A DNA stretch of 64,000 nucleotides from Raphanus sativus (GCF_000801105.2 NW_026615356.1:29013-93012); one strand, 5' to 3'. Shown: positions 1 through 10,859, counted from the first letter of the stretch. Notes: generated by a model from the letters alone, not told the origin. Numbers and translations are program-made.

Positions 1-373
1 GTCCAAGATACCTTCTTAAACAATGGGTTGTTCTATGGTAATGATCATCAAATGGTTGTGACTTTGGTCTGGTATGAATGGCCAAAGATCTTCTCTGGAT
101 GCTTGAGGACTCTCCTTCGGCTCCTCCTCCTTCTCGGCATCTCCCTTGATGACTTCTTTAGTAATCTCCTCAGCTTGTTTAACCTGTCCAAGATCAGAAG
201 CAAGTATCATGCTCTCATTAAATTTATGTTGAAGTATCTTAGCTCTTTGTCTAGTGATAGCTCCCTTGAACACGGTTGGTATGGACACTTCTTGCTCAGT
301 ATCTGGTTTAGTAATGTTGCTGATCATGTCTTGAATGTCAGGTTCAGTAAGGTCAGGTTCAATGTCCTCATCA
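1..373 (-). pseudogene. Ty3/gypsy polyprotein C-terminal tail fragment
   Basis: An open frame on the minus strand runs through most of this stretch. It contains a TRQRAK-type motif followed by a charged helix; plant Ty3/gypsy polyproteins often end with a similar T-R-x-R-A-K segment after integrase. The rest is acidic, low-complexity sequence. The fragment enters from the left edge and is cut at about 373-374, where satellite sequence begins. No LTR or pol motif is visible, so the family is not assigned. It could instead be another low-complexity repeat protein; the call rests on one motif. Confidence 0.42.
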
Positions 374-981
374 AGTGGTTCCAAATAAAGCTTCTTACAT
401 ATTGGTTCATCCTGGTTTAATAGGAGTCATGAAGATAATGGCATATGTCAGAACAAGCTAATCTGGAATCATCTGGATAGAAAGTGGGATATCTTCTTAC
501 TCACAACTCCTATGAGATTTATTCAACTTCCTGGTTATTCTCCACTGATTAGTGGTTCCAAATAAAGCTTCTTAGATAGTGGTTCTTCCTTGTTTGATAA
601 GAATCTTGAAGATAATGCCATATGTCCGAACAGGCTAATCTGGAATTATCTGGATAGAAGATGGGATATCTTCTTGCTCACAACACTTATGAGATTTATT
701 CAACTTCCTGGTTATTCTCCACTGATTATTGGTTCCAAATAAAGCTTCTTAGATCGTGGTTCATCCTGGTTTGATAAGAATCATGAAGATATTGCCATAT
801 GTCTGAACAGGCTAATCTGGAATCATCTGGATAGAAAGTGGGATATCTTCTTACTCACAACTCCTATGAGATTTATTCAACTTCCTAGTTAATCTCCACT
901 AATTAATGGTTCCAAATAAAGCTTCTTAGATCGTGTCCGAACAGGCTAATCTGGAATCATCTGGATAGAAAGTGGGATATC
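374..981. repeat. 177-bp HindIII satellite, array 1
   Basis: About three and a half tandem monomers. AAGCTT sites fall at 388, 565, 742 and 919, exactly 177 bp apart each time. Each monomer repeats the same landmarks in order: a HindIII site, a 'catcctggtttgataagaat' segment, 'gtccgaacaggctaat', 'gggatatcttctt' and 'caacttcctggttattc'. The last monomer has an internal deletion after 930. Copia LTR C1 begins directly at 982. Length and look resemble Brassica centromeric satellites; this needs an alignment. Confidence 0.9.
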
Positions 982-1548
982 TGTTGAAATGTGGTGAGAA
1001 GAGATGATGAGGTTTATAATATTGAAGAGGAGATGAGAAGAAATGGAACTTGTGAAAAGTTACCATGCAGTAAAAATAAAGTTACTGCATGGTAAAAGAG
1101 GTAAAAGGAGAGTGTGGAGGTAAATGGAGAAGTAAAAGAGACTTGGGATGAGAAAGAAGGTTAGCACAGTGTTGTGATCACTCCACTGTAGAGTGGCGCG
1201 CCTCACTTGACCGTTTATGGATAAGCTATGGCTGTATCCAGGCTGTAAAGTGAGCCAAGCATGTGATCACTCTCAACCAAGCATTTCAAACTAGTCCATT
1301 GACCTCACATGCTCCTAATAGTGTTTGATCTTTGCGCAAACCATTGTAATCTCTTCTCTTTATATATCTTGTAATCTCATTAATAAAAATCATACTTTGA
1401 GTCTCTTTCTCTCTAAGCCATGTTACTATTACATCTCTCTCTCTCGGGTTACTATTAAATCTGCAAACTCAAACTCTCTCAAATCTCTCTTAATCTCTTA
1501 TGTTCTTAAACTAATCTCTCAATACACTTTCTATTCTCTAAAATCTCA
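982..1548 (+). repeat. C1 5' LTR
   Basis: This 567-bp LTR begins TGTTGAAATG and ends TCTCA, directly followed by the primer-binding site. U3 holds a perfect 14-bp inverted repeat (1060-1073 and 1082-1095), a GGCGCGCC palindrome near 1196, a TATA-like TTTATATAT at 1360-1368 and an AATAAA near 1382. The left flank is satellite with ATATC as the last five bases. Confidence 0.9.
1060..1095 (+). promoter_or_regulatory. Perfect 14-bp inverted repeat in copia U3
   Basis: TTACCATGCAGTAA is followed by an 8-nt spacer and then its exact reverse complement. The same hairpin is present in every C1-C4 LTR, for example at 36323-36358 and on the minus strand near 54697-54733. It lies about 80 bp inside the LTR start, well upstream of the TATA box. 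The role is unknown; a dimeric protein site or an RNA hairpin are possible. Confidence 0.7.
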
Positions 1549-1566
1549 TGGTATCAGAGCCAGGTT
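1549..1566 (+). other. C1 primer-binding site (tRNA-iMet)
   Basis: TGGTATCAGAGCCAGGTT abuts the LTR end and is complementary to the 3' end of plant initiator tRNA-Met, the usual Ty1/copia minus-strand primer. Confidence 0.93.
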
Positions 1567-1578
1567 GGCTTTGGTATT

Positions 1579-3155
1579 TGTGGGAACCGAAATTCGCACT
1601 GTCGATTTTAGTTAAGTTTAAACGTAGGAAAACTAAGTTGACCTAGTTTTCCCCGAGGATCCCGGCTATCTGCTGGGCCACGCACGACAAAGTTAATCAC
1701 GAGTATAGTTTGGGAATAAATGCGTAAAATAAAGAGAGCAAAAGAAAGAATCTTATTTCCGAATTTGCGGAGAGCGTTCGTACAACAGGTCGAGATCTCG
1801 GCCGCAAGAGCTGTCGATCGTCGCTACTCTCAAAACCTAGATCTAACCTAGTTGAGTCGCAGCTCGCTAAAAAGGAAATAAAAGCCTAAGTTCTAAGTTG
1901 CTCTAGAGTGGTTTCTTTCTTCTGATTTCGGATCCCCCTTCCTCTGCTCCTAGCCTTGCTTATATACTCCCATATGACGGTCTATTCTTGATGGACTGAG
2001 TCTGCCGCGAGCTGGGCTTTTTCCATTTTCGTCGGCCTTCGTGTTTATCAGGAAAGTTGACATTTATCCTTTTGGAAAGTTGACATTTATCCTTTCGGAA
2101 GTTTAACATTTATCTTGTTATGTGAAGATAATTGTAAACCGTCGCATCTATCTTTTAGAGAATCGTAAATGGGCCGTCCGATCGGGTTTGGTCCCTTTCG
2201 GGCCGTCTTCCGGACTTCCGTTGTTTTCTACGATTTCTTTGAAAGAATGCTCCTACTTGGATGTCGAGTCTTTCGGAAGATCTCCGATTCATTGCTGAGG
2301 CGAATGGTGTTTTAAGATAACCATCACCGTTTTATACGAAGTCTTTATGTCCGTTGACGTCTTACGGGTTCTCCGAAGCCTTGGAGCAGGAAAAGGAGTT
2401 TTGTTTGGATCTCGGAGACTCGCAAAACACGGATTTCTGGCAATCCGGGGGCCTAGAACTTACGCACAAAGACTAGCCATCCGACGACCCGAGCCAGCAC
2501 GGGGATAGCCGCCCGGCGACCACGGCCGGCACGGGCGCTAGCCGCCAGTTGCTACGGCCATCACGGGGCTAGCCGCCCGGCGACCACGGCAAGCACGGGC
2601 GCTAGCCGCCGCCGGCCACGGCCAGCACGGGGGCTAGCCGCCCGGCGACCACGGACAGCACGAGCGCTAGCCGCCGGCGGCTACGGCCAGGACGGGGCTA
2701 GCCGTCCGGCGGCCACGGCCAGCACGGGCGCTAGCCGCCGGCGGCAACGGCCAGCACGGGGCTAGCCGCCTGGCAGGCACGGCCAGCACGGGCGCTAACC
2801 GCCGGCGGCCACGGCCAGCACGGGGCTAGCCGCCCGGCGGCCACGGCCAGCACGGGTGCTAGCCGCCGCCGGCCACGGCCAGCATGGGGCTAGCCGCCCG
2901 GCGGCCACGGTCATGACCGGAGTCGGCTACTCGGTTCCTTCGTCTTGTGCGTGTTTTTACGTTTTAGTTTTCCGTAGGTTTTTCCTCGTGTAGAAAACGT
3001 TTCTAGCCGTTGATTTCGAGATGATTAATCTCTAACTTAATATTTTTCAAGGTTTCTCGATTACCAATTAGTCTCTCGAGGTTGCTCTAACATCTTTCAT
3101 GTTTTTCCGAGACTTTCGGACATCGATTTCGTCTTGACTGATTTTGACCCCAACA
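1579..3155 (-). repeat. G1 3' LTR with GC-rich minisatellite
   Basis: 1577 bp, from TGTGGGAACC to CCCCAACA on the plus strand. A minisatellite of about 13 units of 32 bp occupies 2495-2910. On the coding strand a TATA-like box lies near 1960-1970. Between 2911 and 3155 the sequence differs from G2-G4 LTRs, marking a separate subfamily. Confidence 0.85.
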
Positions 3156-3172
3156 GTTAGCCCCCCAGCTAG
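3156..3172 (-). other. G1 polypurine tract
   Basis: On the minus strand this is a CTGGGGGGCTAAC tract directly before TGTTGGGG of the 3' LTR, the expected plus-strand primer. The same tract sits beside the 3' LTRs of G2, G3 and G4. Confidence 0.75.
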
Positions 3173-3277
3173 CTAGGAGCCGTAGGGTTTGTAGGCCCTA
3201 GCTTGCGGTATGGTTCGTGAGGAAAGTATGGAGACGAAATCGTGTCGAAGGTCGGGGTGAATAGTCAAATCCTTGCC

Positions 3278-3283
3278 TATAAA
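3278..3283 (+). promoter_or_regulatory. Putative TATA box of the opposite-strand ORF (G1)
   Basis: TATAAA lies 85 bp upstream of the ATG at 3363, followed by a pyrimidine-rich leader. G3 and G4 have TATAAG at a similar distance before their opposite-strand ORFs. The placement suggests a separate promoter, but transcription is not shown. Confidence 0.5.
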
Positions 3284-3362
3284 GACTTGTGAATTCTTTC
3301 TTGCAAATTTCTTAAGTTTAATTTCTCTCTTGCAAATTCTCTCTCTACTTTTTAGAAAAAGA

Positions 3363-4918
3363 ATGACTTCAAGATCAAAATCCTCGAGGAGGCAGTCTCA
3401 CTCGTCTTCGGACAGTTTCCATGCCGAGGAGGAAGTTCCGAAACCCGAGGCTCCGGAGGTTGACAGGAGCGCGTATTGTGACGCCGTCTTCGGTTCTGAT
3501 GCTGCCCTTCCCGTGATCCCGATTCCCCGACGACCTCTGAGGGTGCGTAAGGAAACTGACTCGCCGAGCGAAGTATCCACTGAATATCTCGGAACTCTTC
3601 GAGAGTTTTATGAGGTTCCGAAGGGAGTCATGTTTCGCATTCCTCGCGGGGATGAGAGTTCGGAGAATCCTCCGAAGGGTTACTTCACTTGCTACGAGGC
3701 GTTCCTGACGCAGTGCCGACTGTGGTTCCCAATCCCCGGGGTCATCGTTCAGGCTCTCGACCGTTTCGGAATCGTAATCAGCCAGCTGAGCGTGCCGGCT
3801 TTGGAAAGCTGGCTTGGCGTTGTGATTTTGAGTTACGAGTTAGGGATGGACCTTAGCCCTGCTGACTTCGAAGGGTTGTGGAACTCTAAGACGACGAGCA
3901 TCAATGGAGTATATTCCATGAAGGCGAGGACCAATTTTTCGGTAATCCACGGAGTCACCTCGCACGCCAAGGATTACGTTGACCGTTTCTTTTTTGAGGA
4001 TAGATGGAGAATCTGTCGAGGAAGGCTTTCTCCACCTATTCCCGACGGACTGGTTGTACCAACGAGGTAAGATTGTCGCATCCCCTTTCTTAGAATCCGA
4101 AAAGCGAGTACTAAACGTGTTTTTTTTTTTTTTTTTGTTCAGAGAACAGGTGTTTCGCGCATATTCCTTCCGATATTTCGACCAAGAGAGACATTTTTAG
4201 GACAATGCCTTGTTCCTGGAACTCCTTTACTCTTGACCGGATTCGAGGGGCGGTCGCGCTTCACCGATCGTGAGGCGGTACGCGGCCTTGTGTCAATGAT
4301 GGATCCTACGTTTTTGCTCCTTCAAGGCGGAGGCGGAGATCTCGGAAGGATAAAGGGATTGCTTTCGAGGCCTCATCGGAAAATGGTGAGCTGCCGAGAT
4401 ACGATCCTGACTTCACTACAGAGAATCAGGGTGTTCCTTCCCCGGGTGACTTCTTTGATGACCTCCCTCCGGCGTTTTCCCGTGACGAGTCTTTGGATAA
4501 TGAGGAGAGGGACAAGGTTACTGCGGAGGGTGCTCGATTGGTCAACAAGGTTTGTTTTCGAAACATGAGTAAATCCCCTTTTCTTTTTATTCGACCTCGA
4601 CTTCTTTGCAGGCCGTGAGAGTGTGGAACGCATCGATCGATGGAAGTTTCCATACTGCCCGGCTGGCCCGTTTTAAAGCGGAGGAAACGGAAAGGGAATT
4701 CGCTAAGTATCGGTTGGAGGTAGAGGAGAAAAAACGCCGGCAAGCCGAGGTCCAAGCTCGAGCCCTCGTTCGTGCGGAAAGGAGCGGGCGGAGAAGAGCT
4801 GCCGCCGAGCTGAACCGAAGAGCCGAAATTTTCTCTACCGAATTTGAAGTGTATAAAGAGGCTCAGGACTTTGTAGACGATTTTCGCGAGTGTCGTGGTT
4901 CGGTTGGTACTCTACATT
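3363..4918 (+). pseudogene. Opposite-strand spliced ORF of G1 (aORF), 3' truncated
   Basis: The first in-frame ATG is at 3363; a Ser/Arg-rich start is followed by a conserved-looking block, with YEVPKGVMFRIPRG near 3608-3650 and CYEAFLTQCRLWFPIP near 3688-3737. This resembles, from memory, the 'putative gypsy type transposon' domain (Pfam PF04195). Splice-like signals give introns at about 4067-4142 (GTAAG to TTCAG) and 4550-4611 (GTTTG to TGCAG). Between them, coding sequence is clear in the frame that ends ARLVNK at 4549 and joins AVRVWN at 4612. A stop near 4197-4199 indicates damage or another intron. The final exon is a charged coiled coil. It runs into LTR minisatellite at 4918, where the true C terminus was deleted. 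The direction opposes the element's own transcription. Confidence 0.6.
4550..4611 (+). other. Predicted 62-bp intron in G1 aORF
   Basis: Starts GTTTG after AACAAG and ends TTCTTTGCAG before GCCGTG, keeping the reading frame across the junction. A similarly placed 63-64-bp intron precedes the coiled-coil exon in G3 and G4. Confidence 0.6.
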
Positions 4919-5342
4919 AGCCCGGCGACCACAGCCAGCACGGGCGCTAGCCGCCGGCGGCCACGGCCAGCACGGGGGCTAGCCGCCCAGCGACCACGGC
5001 TAGCACGGGCGCTAGCCGCCGGCGGCCACGGCCAGGACGGGGGATAGCCGCCCGGCGGCCACGGCCAGCACGGGCGCTAGCCGCCGGCGGCCACGGCCAT
5101 GACCGGAGTCGGCTGCTCGGTTCCTTCGGCTTGTACGTGTTTTTACGTTTTAGTTTTCCGTAGGTTTTTCCTCGTGTAGAAAACGTTTCTAGCCGTTGAT
5201 TTCGAGATGATTAATCTCTAACTTAATATTTTTTCAAGGTTTCTCGATTACCAATTAGTCTCTCGAGGTTGCTCTAACATCTTTTATGTTTTTCCGAGAC
5301 TTTCGGACATCGATTTCGTCTTGACCGATTTTGACCCCAACA
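4919..5342 (-). repeat. G1 5' LTR remnant
   Basis: Only the outer part of the 5' LTR is left: minisatellite units at 4919-5098, then unique U3 sequence ending CCCCAACA next to the GTATT duplication. The inner boundary falls inside a 32-bp repeat and touches the aORF coding sequence directly, so the deletion endpoint is in the minisatellite. Confidence 0.85.
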
Positions 5343-5564
5343 GTATTGAGAGAAACCACTTTTTCATTCTGCAAATCTTGTGTTCTTGTTGCCTTATTTC
5401 TCTCTTGTGTTCTTGGTGATTCGGGAAGACTTGTTACTATACTGAAGGTGTTATTAGAGCTTGTCCGAGAGTCTGTGTGGTCTTGAGGTTGAGTTATGGT
5501 GGTTCTTCAAGCGTGGTTGCAAGATAGAAGCTTTTCAGGTCGCGTTTGATACAAGCAAGAGAAG

Positions 5565-6922
5565 ATGGAAGGAAACAACTTCAGGAAGCTCGTTACAGTT
5601 CCGGTTCAACTCAAGGGAGGTTCAAACTATCTCTTGTGGTCTAGGTTGGTGAAGACCGCCATTGGAAGGCTAAGGCTATGGGATCACATCACTGATGATG
5701 GACCAAAGCCAGTGGCAAAGCAAACTGAAGAAGGTGAGAAGGGAAAAGCTCTCGCGGATGCTGAGGAGAAGAAGTGGATCCAAGAGGACTTGATGGTGCT
5801 TTCCGTGCTGCAAGAATCTCTAGAGGTGCCTCTCCTTGAAGCCTACAGCTACTGCGAGACTCCCAAACACCTATGGGATACTCTCATGAAGACTTTTGGA
5901 AATGTTTCCAACATTAGCCGTGTGTTTGAGCTTAAGAGAGCTATCAACTCCATGAAGCAAGATGGAGGGGAGCTCACCAACACATGGGGAAGTTTGGATC
6001 TTTATGGTCTGAGCTTGAAAGCTTGAGACCCAACACTACTGACATGTCGGCTCTCATGGAGAGAAGAGAACAAGATCAGGTGTTTGGGCTATTGATGACA
6101 CTTGATCCTTGCTACAAAGATGTCATCAAGCATATCTTGAGGTCGCCTACTCTCCCATCTATGGAGGAAGTGTGTGCACAACTTCAGAAGGAGGAGGGAT
6201 CACTTGGTCTCTTTGGAGGAAAGGGTGAGCTTACTATGGCTCATCAAGCCGAGGAGATGCAAGCTAACAAGGCTGCATACAATGGCAAGAAGTATGAGAA
6301 GTATGAAGGGAGTTGTGAGCATTGCAAGAAGTCTGGTCATAAGAAGAGTCAGTGTTGGTTACTCCATCCCCACCTGAAGCCGAGCAAGTTCAACAAGGAT
6401 AGAGAAGCCAAGGCAAACCTTTCTACTGAAGCAAATGGTGCTGGTTCATCCGGGGCTAGTCCAAGTGTGAATGTGGGTGAAAGTGAAGGAAGAGCTATGG
6501 CTTCTCATCAGCTAAGTGGCAAGGGATTGGACCAGGAGATGATCACTAAGGCTGACATTGCATCTCTCATCCGAGCTCTTAAGGAGTCTGGTAACAAACA
6601 TGACCATACTCTTGGTTACTCTTATGCTGCTCATACATTGCCTATTACAATGCCTAATGTCTCGGATAAGATATTAGGACTGCTAGGAAGCATCATGAAA
6701 GGAAATAAATCATCTAGGACTAATGTTGCTAGTAATGTGCATAAACCATTGATCATTGATTCTGGTGCATCTCATCACATGATTAGTGATGTTAAGTTGA
6801 TAAAAGACATTGAACCTGCTCATGGCCATGTTATGATTGCTAATGGTGATAGGATTCCTATTAGAGGCATTGGTAAACTGAAACTGTTTAATAAGGATTC
6901 TAGAGCCTTTTTCATGCCTTAG
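5565..6922 (+). pseudogene. C1 gag and first protease (frameshifted)
   Basis: The ATG at 5565 matches the start in C2, C3 and C4. The product begins with a copia gag of the UBN2 type. A one-base deletion near 5980 (CACCAACACATGG against CACCAAACACATGG in C2) breaks the frame; it reopens from 5984. A CCHC knuckle (CEHCKKSGHKKSQC) is encoded near 6316-6357 and binds nucleic acid in the family. The aspartic protease motif DSGA is near 6760. A TAG at 6920-6922 ends the frame where C4 and C3 have a Glu codon. The C1 leader between the LTR and this gene is split by G1. Confidence 0.88.
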
Positions 6923-9900
6923 TTCACTTCAAATCTTTTATCTGTGAAAAAATGCACTAATGATCTTCAATGTAATGTTATCTTTAGTCCTAATGATGTG
7001 AAGTTTCAGGATATTAAAAGCAGTAAGTTGATTGGGCAAGGAGCTACCAAAGGAGACCTCTATATGCTGGAAGACCTTGATCCCATTTCAAGTTCTTTTG
7101 TTTCTTTTAATTATGTTTCTTCCCTCAGTAAGGATGCATTGTGGCATGCTAGACTAGGTCATCCTCATGATAGGGCTTTAAGCATTATGTTACCAGGTGT
7201 CATGTTTAAGAATAAGGAGTGTGAGGCATGTATTTTGGGTAAACATTGTAAGACTGTGTTTCAAAGATCTTCTACTATCTATGAAAGTTGTTTTTATTTG
7301 ATTCACTCTGATGTTTGGACTGCTCCTTGTTTGTCCCGTGATGGTTATAGATATTATGTCACCTTCATTGATGAAAAATCCAAATACACCTGCTTAACTC
7401 TCATTAAAACAAAGGATAGGGTTCTTAATGCATTTAAAAAATTTCAAAGCTATGTAACTAACCAATATCATGCCAAGATTAAGATTTTCAGGTCTGATAA
7501 TGGTGGAGAGTATACAAGCCATGCATTTCGAGATCACCTAGCTCATCATGGGATTTTGCATCAAACTAGCTGCCGTTATACACCACAACAGAATGGTGTA
7601 GCTGAGAGGAAGAACAGGCACCTCATGGAGGTGGCTCGGTCACTAATGTTCCATACGAGTGTTCCAAACAGGCATAAACCATTGATCATTGATTCTGGTG
7701 CATCTCATCACATGATTAGTGATGTTAAGTTGATAAAAGACATTGAACCTGCTCATGGCCATGTTATGATTGCTAATAGTGATAGGATTCCTATTAGAGG
7801 CATTGGTAAACTGAAACTGTTTAATAAGGATTCTAGAGCCTTTTTCATGCCTTAGTTCACTTCAAATCTTTTATCTGTGAAAAAATGCACTAATGATCTT
7901 CAATGTAATGTTATCTTTAGTCCTAATGATGTGAAGTTTCAGGATATTAAAAGCAGTAAGTTGATTGGGCAAGGAGCTACCAAAGGAGACCTCTATATGC
8001 TGGAAGACCTTGATCCCATTTCAAGTTCTTTTGTTTCTTTTAATTATGTTTCTTCCCTCAGTAAGGATGCATTGTGGCATGCTAGACTAGGTCATCCTCA
8101 TGATAGGGCTTTAAGCATTATGTTACCAGGTGTCATGTTTAAGAATAAGGAGTGTGAGGCATGTATTTTGGGTAAACATTGTAAGACTGTGTTTCAAAGA
8201 TCTTCTACTATCTATGAAAGTTGTTTTTATTTGATTCACTCTGATGTTTGGACTGCTCCTTGTTTGTCCCGTGATGGTTATAGATATTATGTCACCTTCA
8301 TTGATGAAAAATCCAAATACACCTGGTTAACTCTCATTAAAACAAAGGATAGGGTTCTTGATGCATTTAAAAAATTTCAAAGCTATGTAACTAACCAATA
8401 TCATGCCAAGATTAAGATTTTCAGGTCTGATAATGGTGGAGAGTATACAAGCCATGCATTTCGAGATCACCTAGCTCATCATGGGATTTTGCATCAAACT
8501 AGCTGCCGTTATACACCACAACAGAATGGTGCAGCTGAGAGGAAGAACAGGCACCTCATGGAGGTGGCTCGGTCACTAATGTTCCATACGAGTGTTCCAA
8601 ACAGGCATAAACCATTGATCATTGATTCTGGTGCATCTCATCACATGATTAGTGATGTTAAGTTGATAAAAGACATTGAACCTGATCATGGCCATGTTAT
8701 GATTGCTAATGGTGATAGGATTCCTATTAGAGGCATTGGTAAACTGAAATTGTTTAATAAGGATTCTAGAGCCTTTTTCATGCCTTAGTTCACTTCAAAT
8801 CTTTTATCTGTGAAAAAATGCACTAATGATCTTCAATGTAATGTTATCTTTAGTCCTAATGATGTGAAGTTTCAGGATATTAAAAGCAGTAAGTTGATTG
8901 GGCAAGGAGCTACCAAAGGAGACCTCTATATGCTGGAAGACCTTGATCCCATTTCAAGTTTTTTGTTTCTTTTAATTATGTTTCTTCCCTCAGTAAGGAT
9001 GCATTGTGGCATGCTAGACTAGGTCATCCTCATGATAGGGCTTTAAGCATTATGTTACCAGGTGTCATGTTTAAGAATAAGGAGTGTGAGGTATGTATTT
9101 TGGGTAAACATTGTAAGACTGTGTTTCAAAGATCTTCTACTATCTATGAAAGTTGTTTTTATTTGATTCACTCTGATGTTTGGACTGCTCCTTGTTTGTC
9201 CCGTGATGGTTATATATATTATGTCACCTTCATTGATGAAAAATCCAAATACACCTGGTTAACTCTCATTAAAACAAAGGATAGGGTTCTTGATGCATTT
9301 AAAATTTTTCAAAGCTATGTAACTAACCAATATCATGCCAAGATTAAGATTTTCAGGTCTGATAATGGTGGAGAGTATACAAGCCATGCATTTCGAGATC
9401 ACCTAGCTCATCATGGGATTTTGCATCAAAGTAGCTGCCCTTATACACCACAACAGAATGGTGTAGCTGAGAGGAAGAACAGGCACCTCATGGAGGTGGC
9501 TCGGTCACTAATGTTCCATACGAGTGTTCCAAACAGGCATAAACCATTGATCATTGATTCTGGTGCATCTCATCACATGATTAGTGATGTTAAGTTGATA
9601 AAAGACATTGAACCTGCTCATGGCCATGTTATGATTGCTAATGGTGATAGGATTCCTATTAGAGGCATTGGTAAACTGAAACTGTTTAATAAGGATTCTA
9701 GAGCCTTTTTCATGCCTTAGTTCACTTCAAATCTTTTATCTGTGAAAAAATGCACTAATGATCTTCAATGTAATGTTATCTTTAGTCCTAATGATGTGAA
9801 GTTTCAGGATATTAAAAGCAGTAAGTTGATTGGGCAAGGAGCTACCAAAGGAGACCTCTATATGCTGGAAGACCTTGATCCCATTTCAAGTTCTTTTGTT

Positions 9901-10470
9901 TCTTTTAATTCTGTTTCTTCCCTCAGTAAGGATGCATTGTGGCATGCTAGACTAGGTCATCCTCATGATAGGGCTTTAAGCATTATGTTACCAGGTGTCA
10001 TGTTTAAGAATAAGGAGTGTGAGGCATGTATTTTGGGTAAACATTGTAAGACTGTGTTTCAAAGATCTTCTACTAAAGTTGTTTTTATTTGATTCACTAT
10101 GATGTTTTGACTGCTCCTTATTTGTCCCGTGATGGTTATAGATATTATGTCACCTTCATTGATGAAAAATCCAAATACACCTGGTTAACTCTCATTAAAA
10201 CAAAGGATAGGGTTCTTGATGCATTTAAAAATTTTCAAAGCTATGTAACTAACCAATATCATGCCAAGATTAAGATTTTCAGGTCTGATAATGGTGGAGA
10301 GTATACAAGCCATGCATTTCGAGATCACCTAGCTCATCATGGGATTTTGCATCAAACTAGCTGCCCTTATACACCACAACAGAATGATGTAGCTGAGAGG
10401 AAGAACAGGAACCTCATGGAGGTGGCTCGGTCACTAATGTTCCATACGAGTGTTCCAAAGAGGTATTGGA
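6740..10470 (+). repeat. Four tandem 933-bp protease-integrase units in C1
   Basis: The sequence from 'cataaaccattgatc' to 'agtgttccaaacagg' repeats head to tail: 6740-7672, 7673-8605, 8606-9537 and 9538 to about 10470, where normal copia sequence resumes. Units one and two are 933 bp (311 codons) and unit three is 932 bp. Each contains the DSGA protease, the HARLGH pre-integrase zinc region and the integrase core with D, D and E residues. C2, C3 and C4 have the segment once. Units differ by scattered single bases. Confidence 0.95.
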
Positions 10471-10772
10471 GTGATGCTGTTATATGTGCTTGTTATCTGA
10501 TCAACAGGGTTCCAACCAGAATACTTCAAGATCAATCTCCATTTGAGGTTCTCAACAAGAGTAAACCAAGCCTGGATCATCTAAGGACATTTGGGTGTGT
10601 GTGCTATGTATTAGTACCCGGGGAGCTGAGAAACAAACTAGAAGCAAATAGCACCAAGGCTATGCTTATTGGTTACTCCACTAGTCAGAAAGGATACAAG
10701 TGCTTTGATCCTGATGCTAGAAGGGTCTTGGTGTCTCGGGATGTCAAGTTTATGGAGGAGCAAGGGTACTAT
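6944..10772 (+). pseudogene. C1 reiterated protease-integrase coding blocks
   Basis: Four integrase copies follow one another, each introduced by a protease except that the first protease belongs to the preceding gag frame. The frame passes each junction as VPNRHKPLIIDSGASHH. TAG stops recur at 7853, 8786 and 9718 in the same place after protease. Unit three has a one-base deletion near 8960 and unit four a 7-bp deletion near 10075, both shifting frame. Unit four also has Trp to Leu in the DVWTAP motif. The last block continues into the normal integrase C-terminal region until G3 interrupts it after 10772. Confidence 0.9.
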
Positions 10773-10859
10773 TGTTGGGGTCAAAAACGGTTATCTCGAA
10801 ATCAACGGCTAAGTCTATTTGTCATACGAAAGTATAAGGAAGAAACGGGAAGCGATCTA
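10773..10859 (+). repeat. G3 5' LTR, first part
   Basis: The first 87 bp of the LTR, ending at the ATCTA target site used by G2. The LTR resumes at 19261 without loss. Confidence 0.92.

Larger units (their letters stand above)
1579..5342 (-). mobile_element. Tat-like gypsy element G1, internally deleted
   Basis: The insertion is flanked by a perfect 5-bp duplication, GTATT (1574-1578 and 5343-5347), in the C1 leader. Read on the minus strand, the LTR starts TGTTGGGGTC-like and ends GGTTCCCACA. The left LTR (true 3' LTR) is full length. The right LTR (true 5' LTR) keeps only its first ~424 bp. The deletion removed the rest of the 5' LTR, the PBS, all of pol and the end of the opposite-strand ORF. 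What remains inside is the PPT and that ORF. It is a defective member of a subfamily related to but distinct from G2-G4. Confidence 0.87.

Noticed and set aside
28..420. Plus-strand ORF over the first 420 bp
   Set aside because: It is the complement of the gypsy-like frame and crosses into satellite; composition is Leu/Phe-rich noise.
1325..1615. Small protein ORF in the copia LTR (also 31154-31546, 36589-36900, 58872-59264)
   Set aside because: It overlays LTR, PBS and leader sequence including the TATA and polyadenylation region; it is a chance frame repeated because the LTR is repeated.
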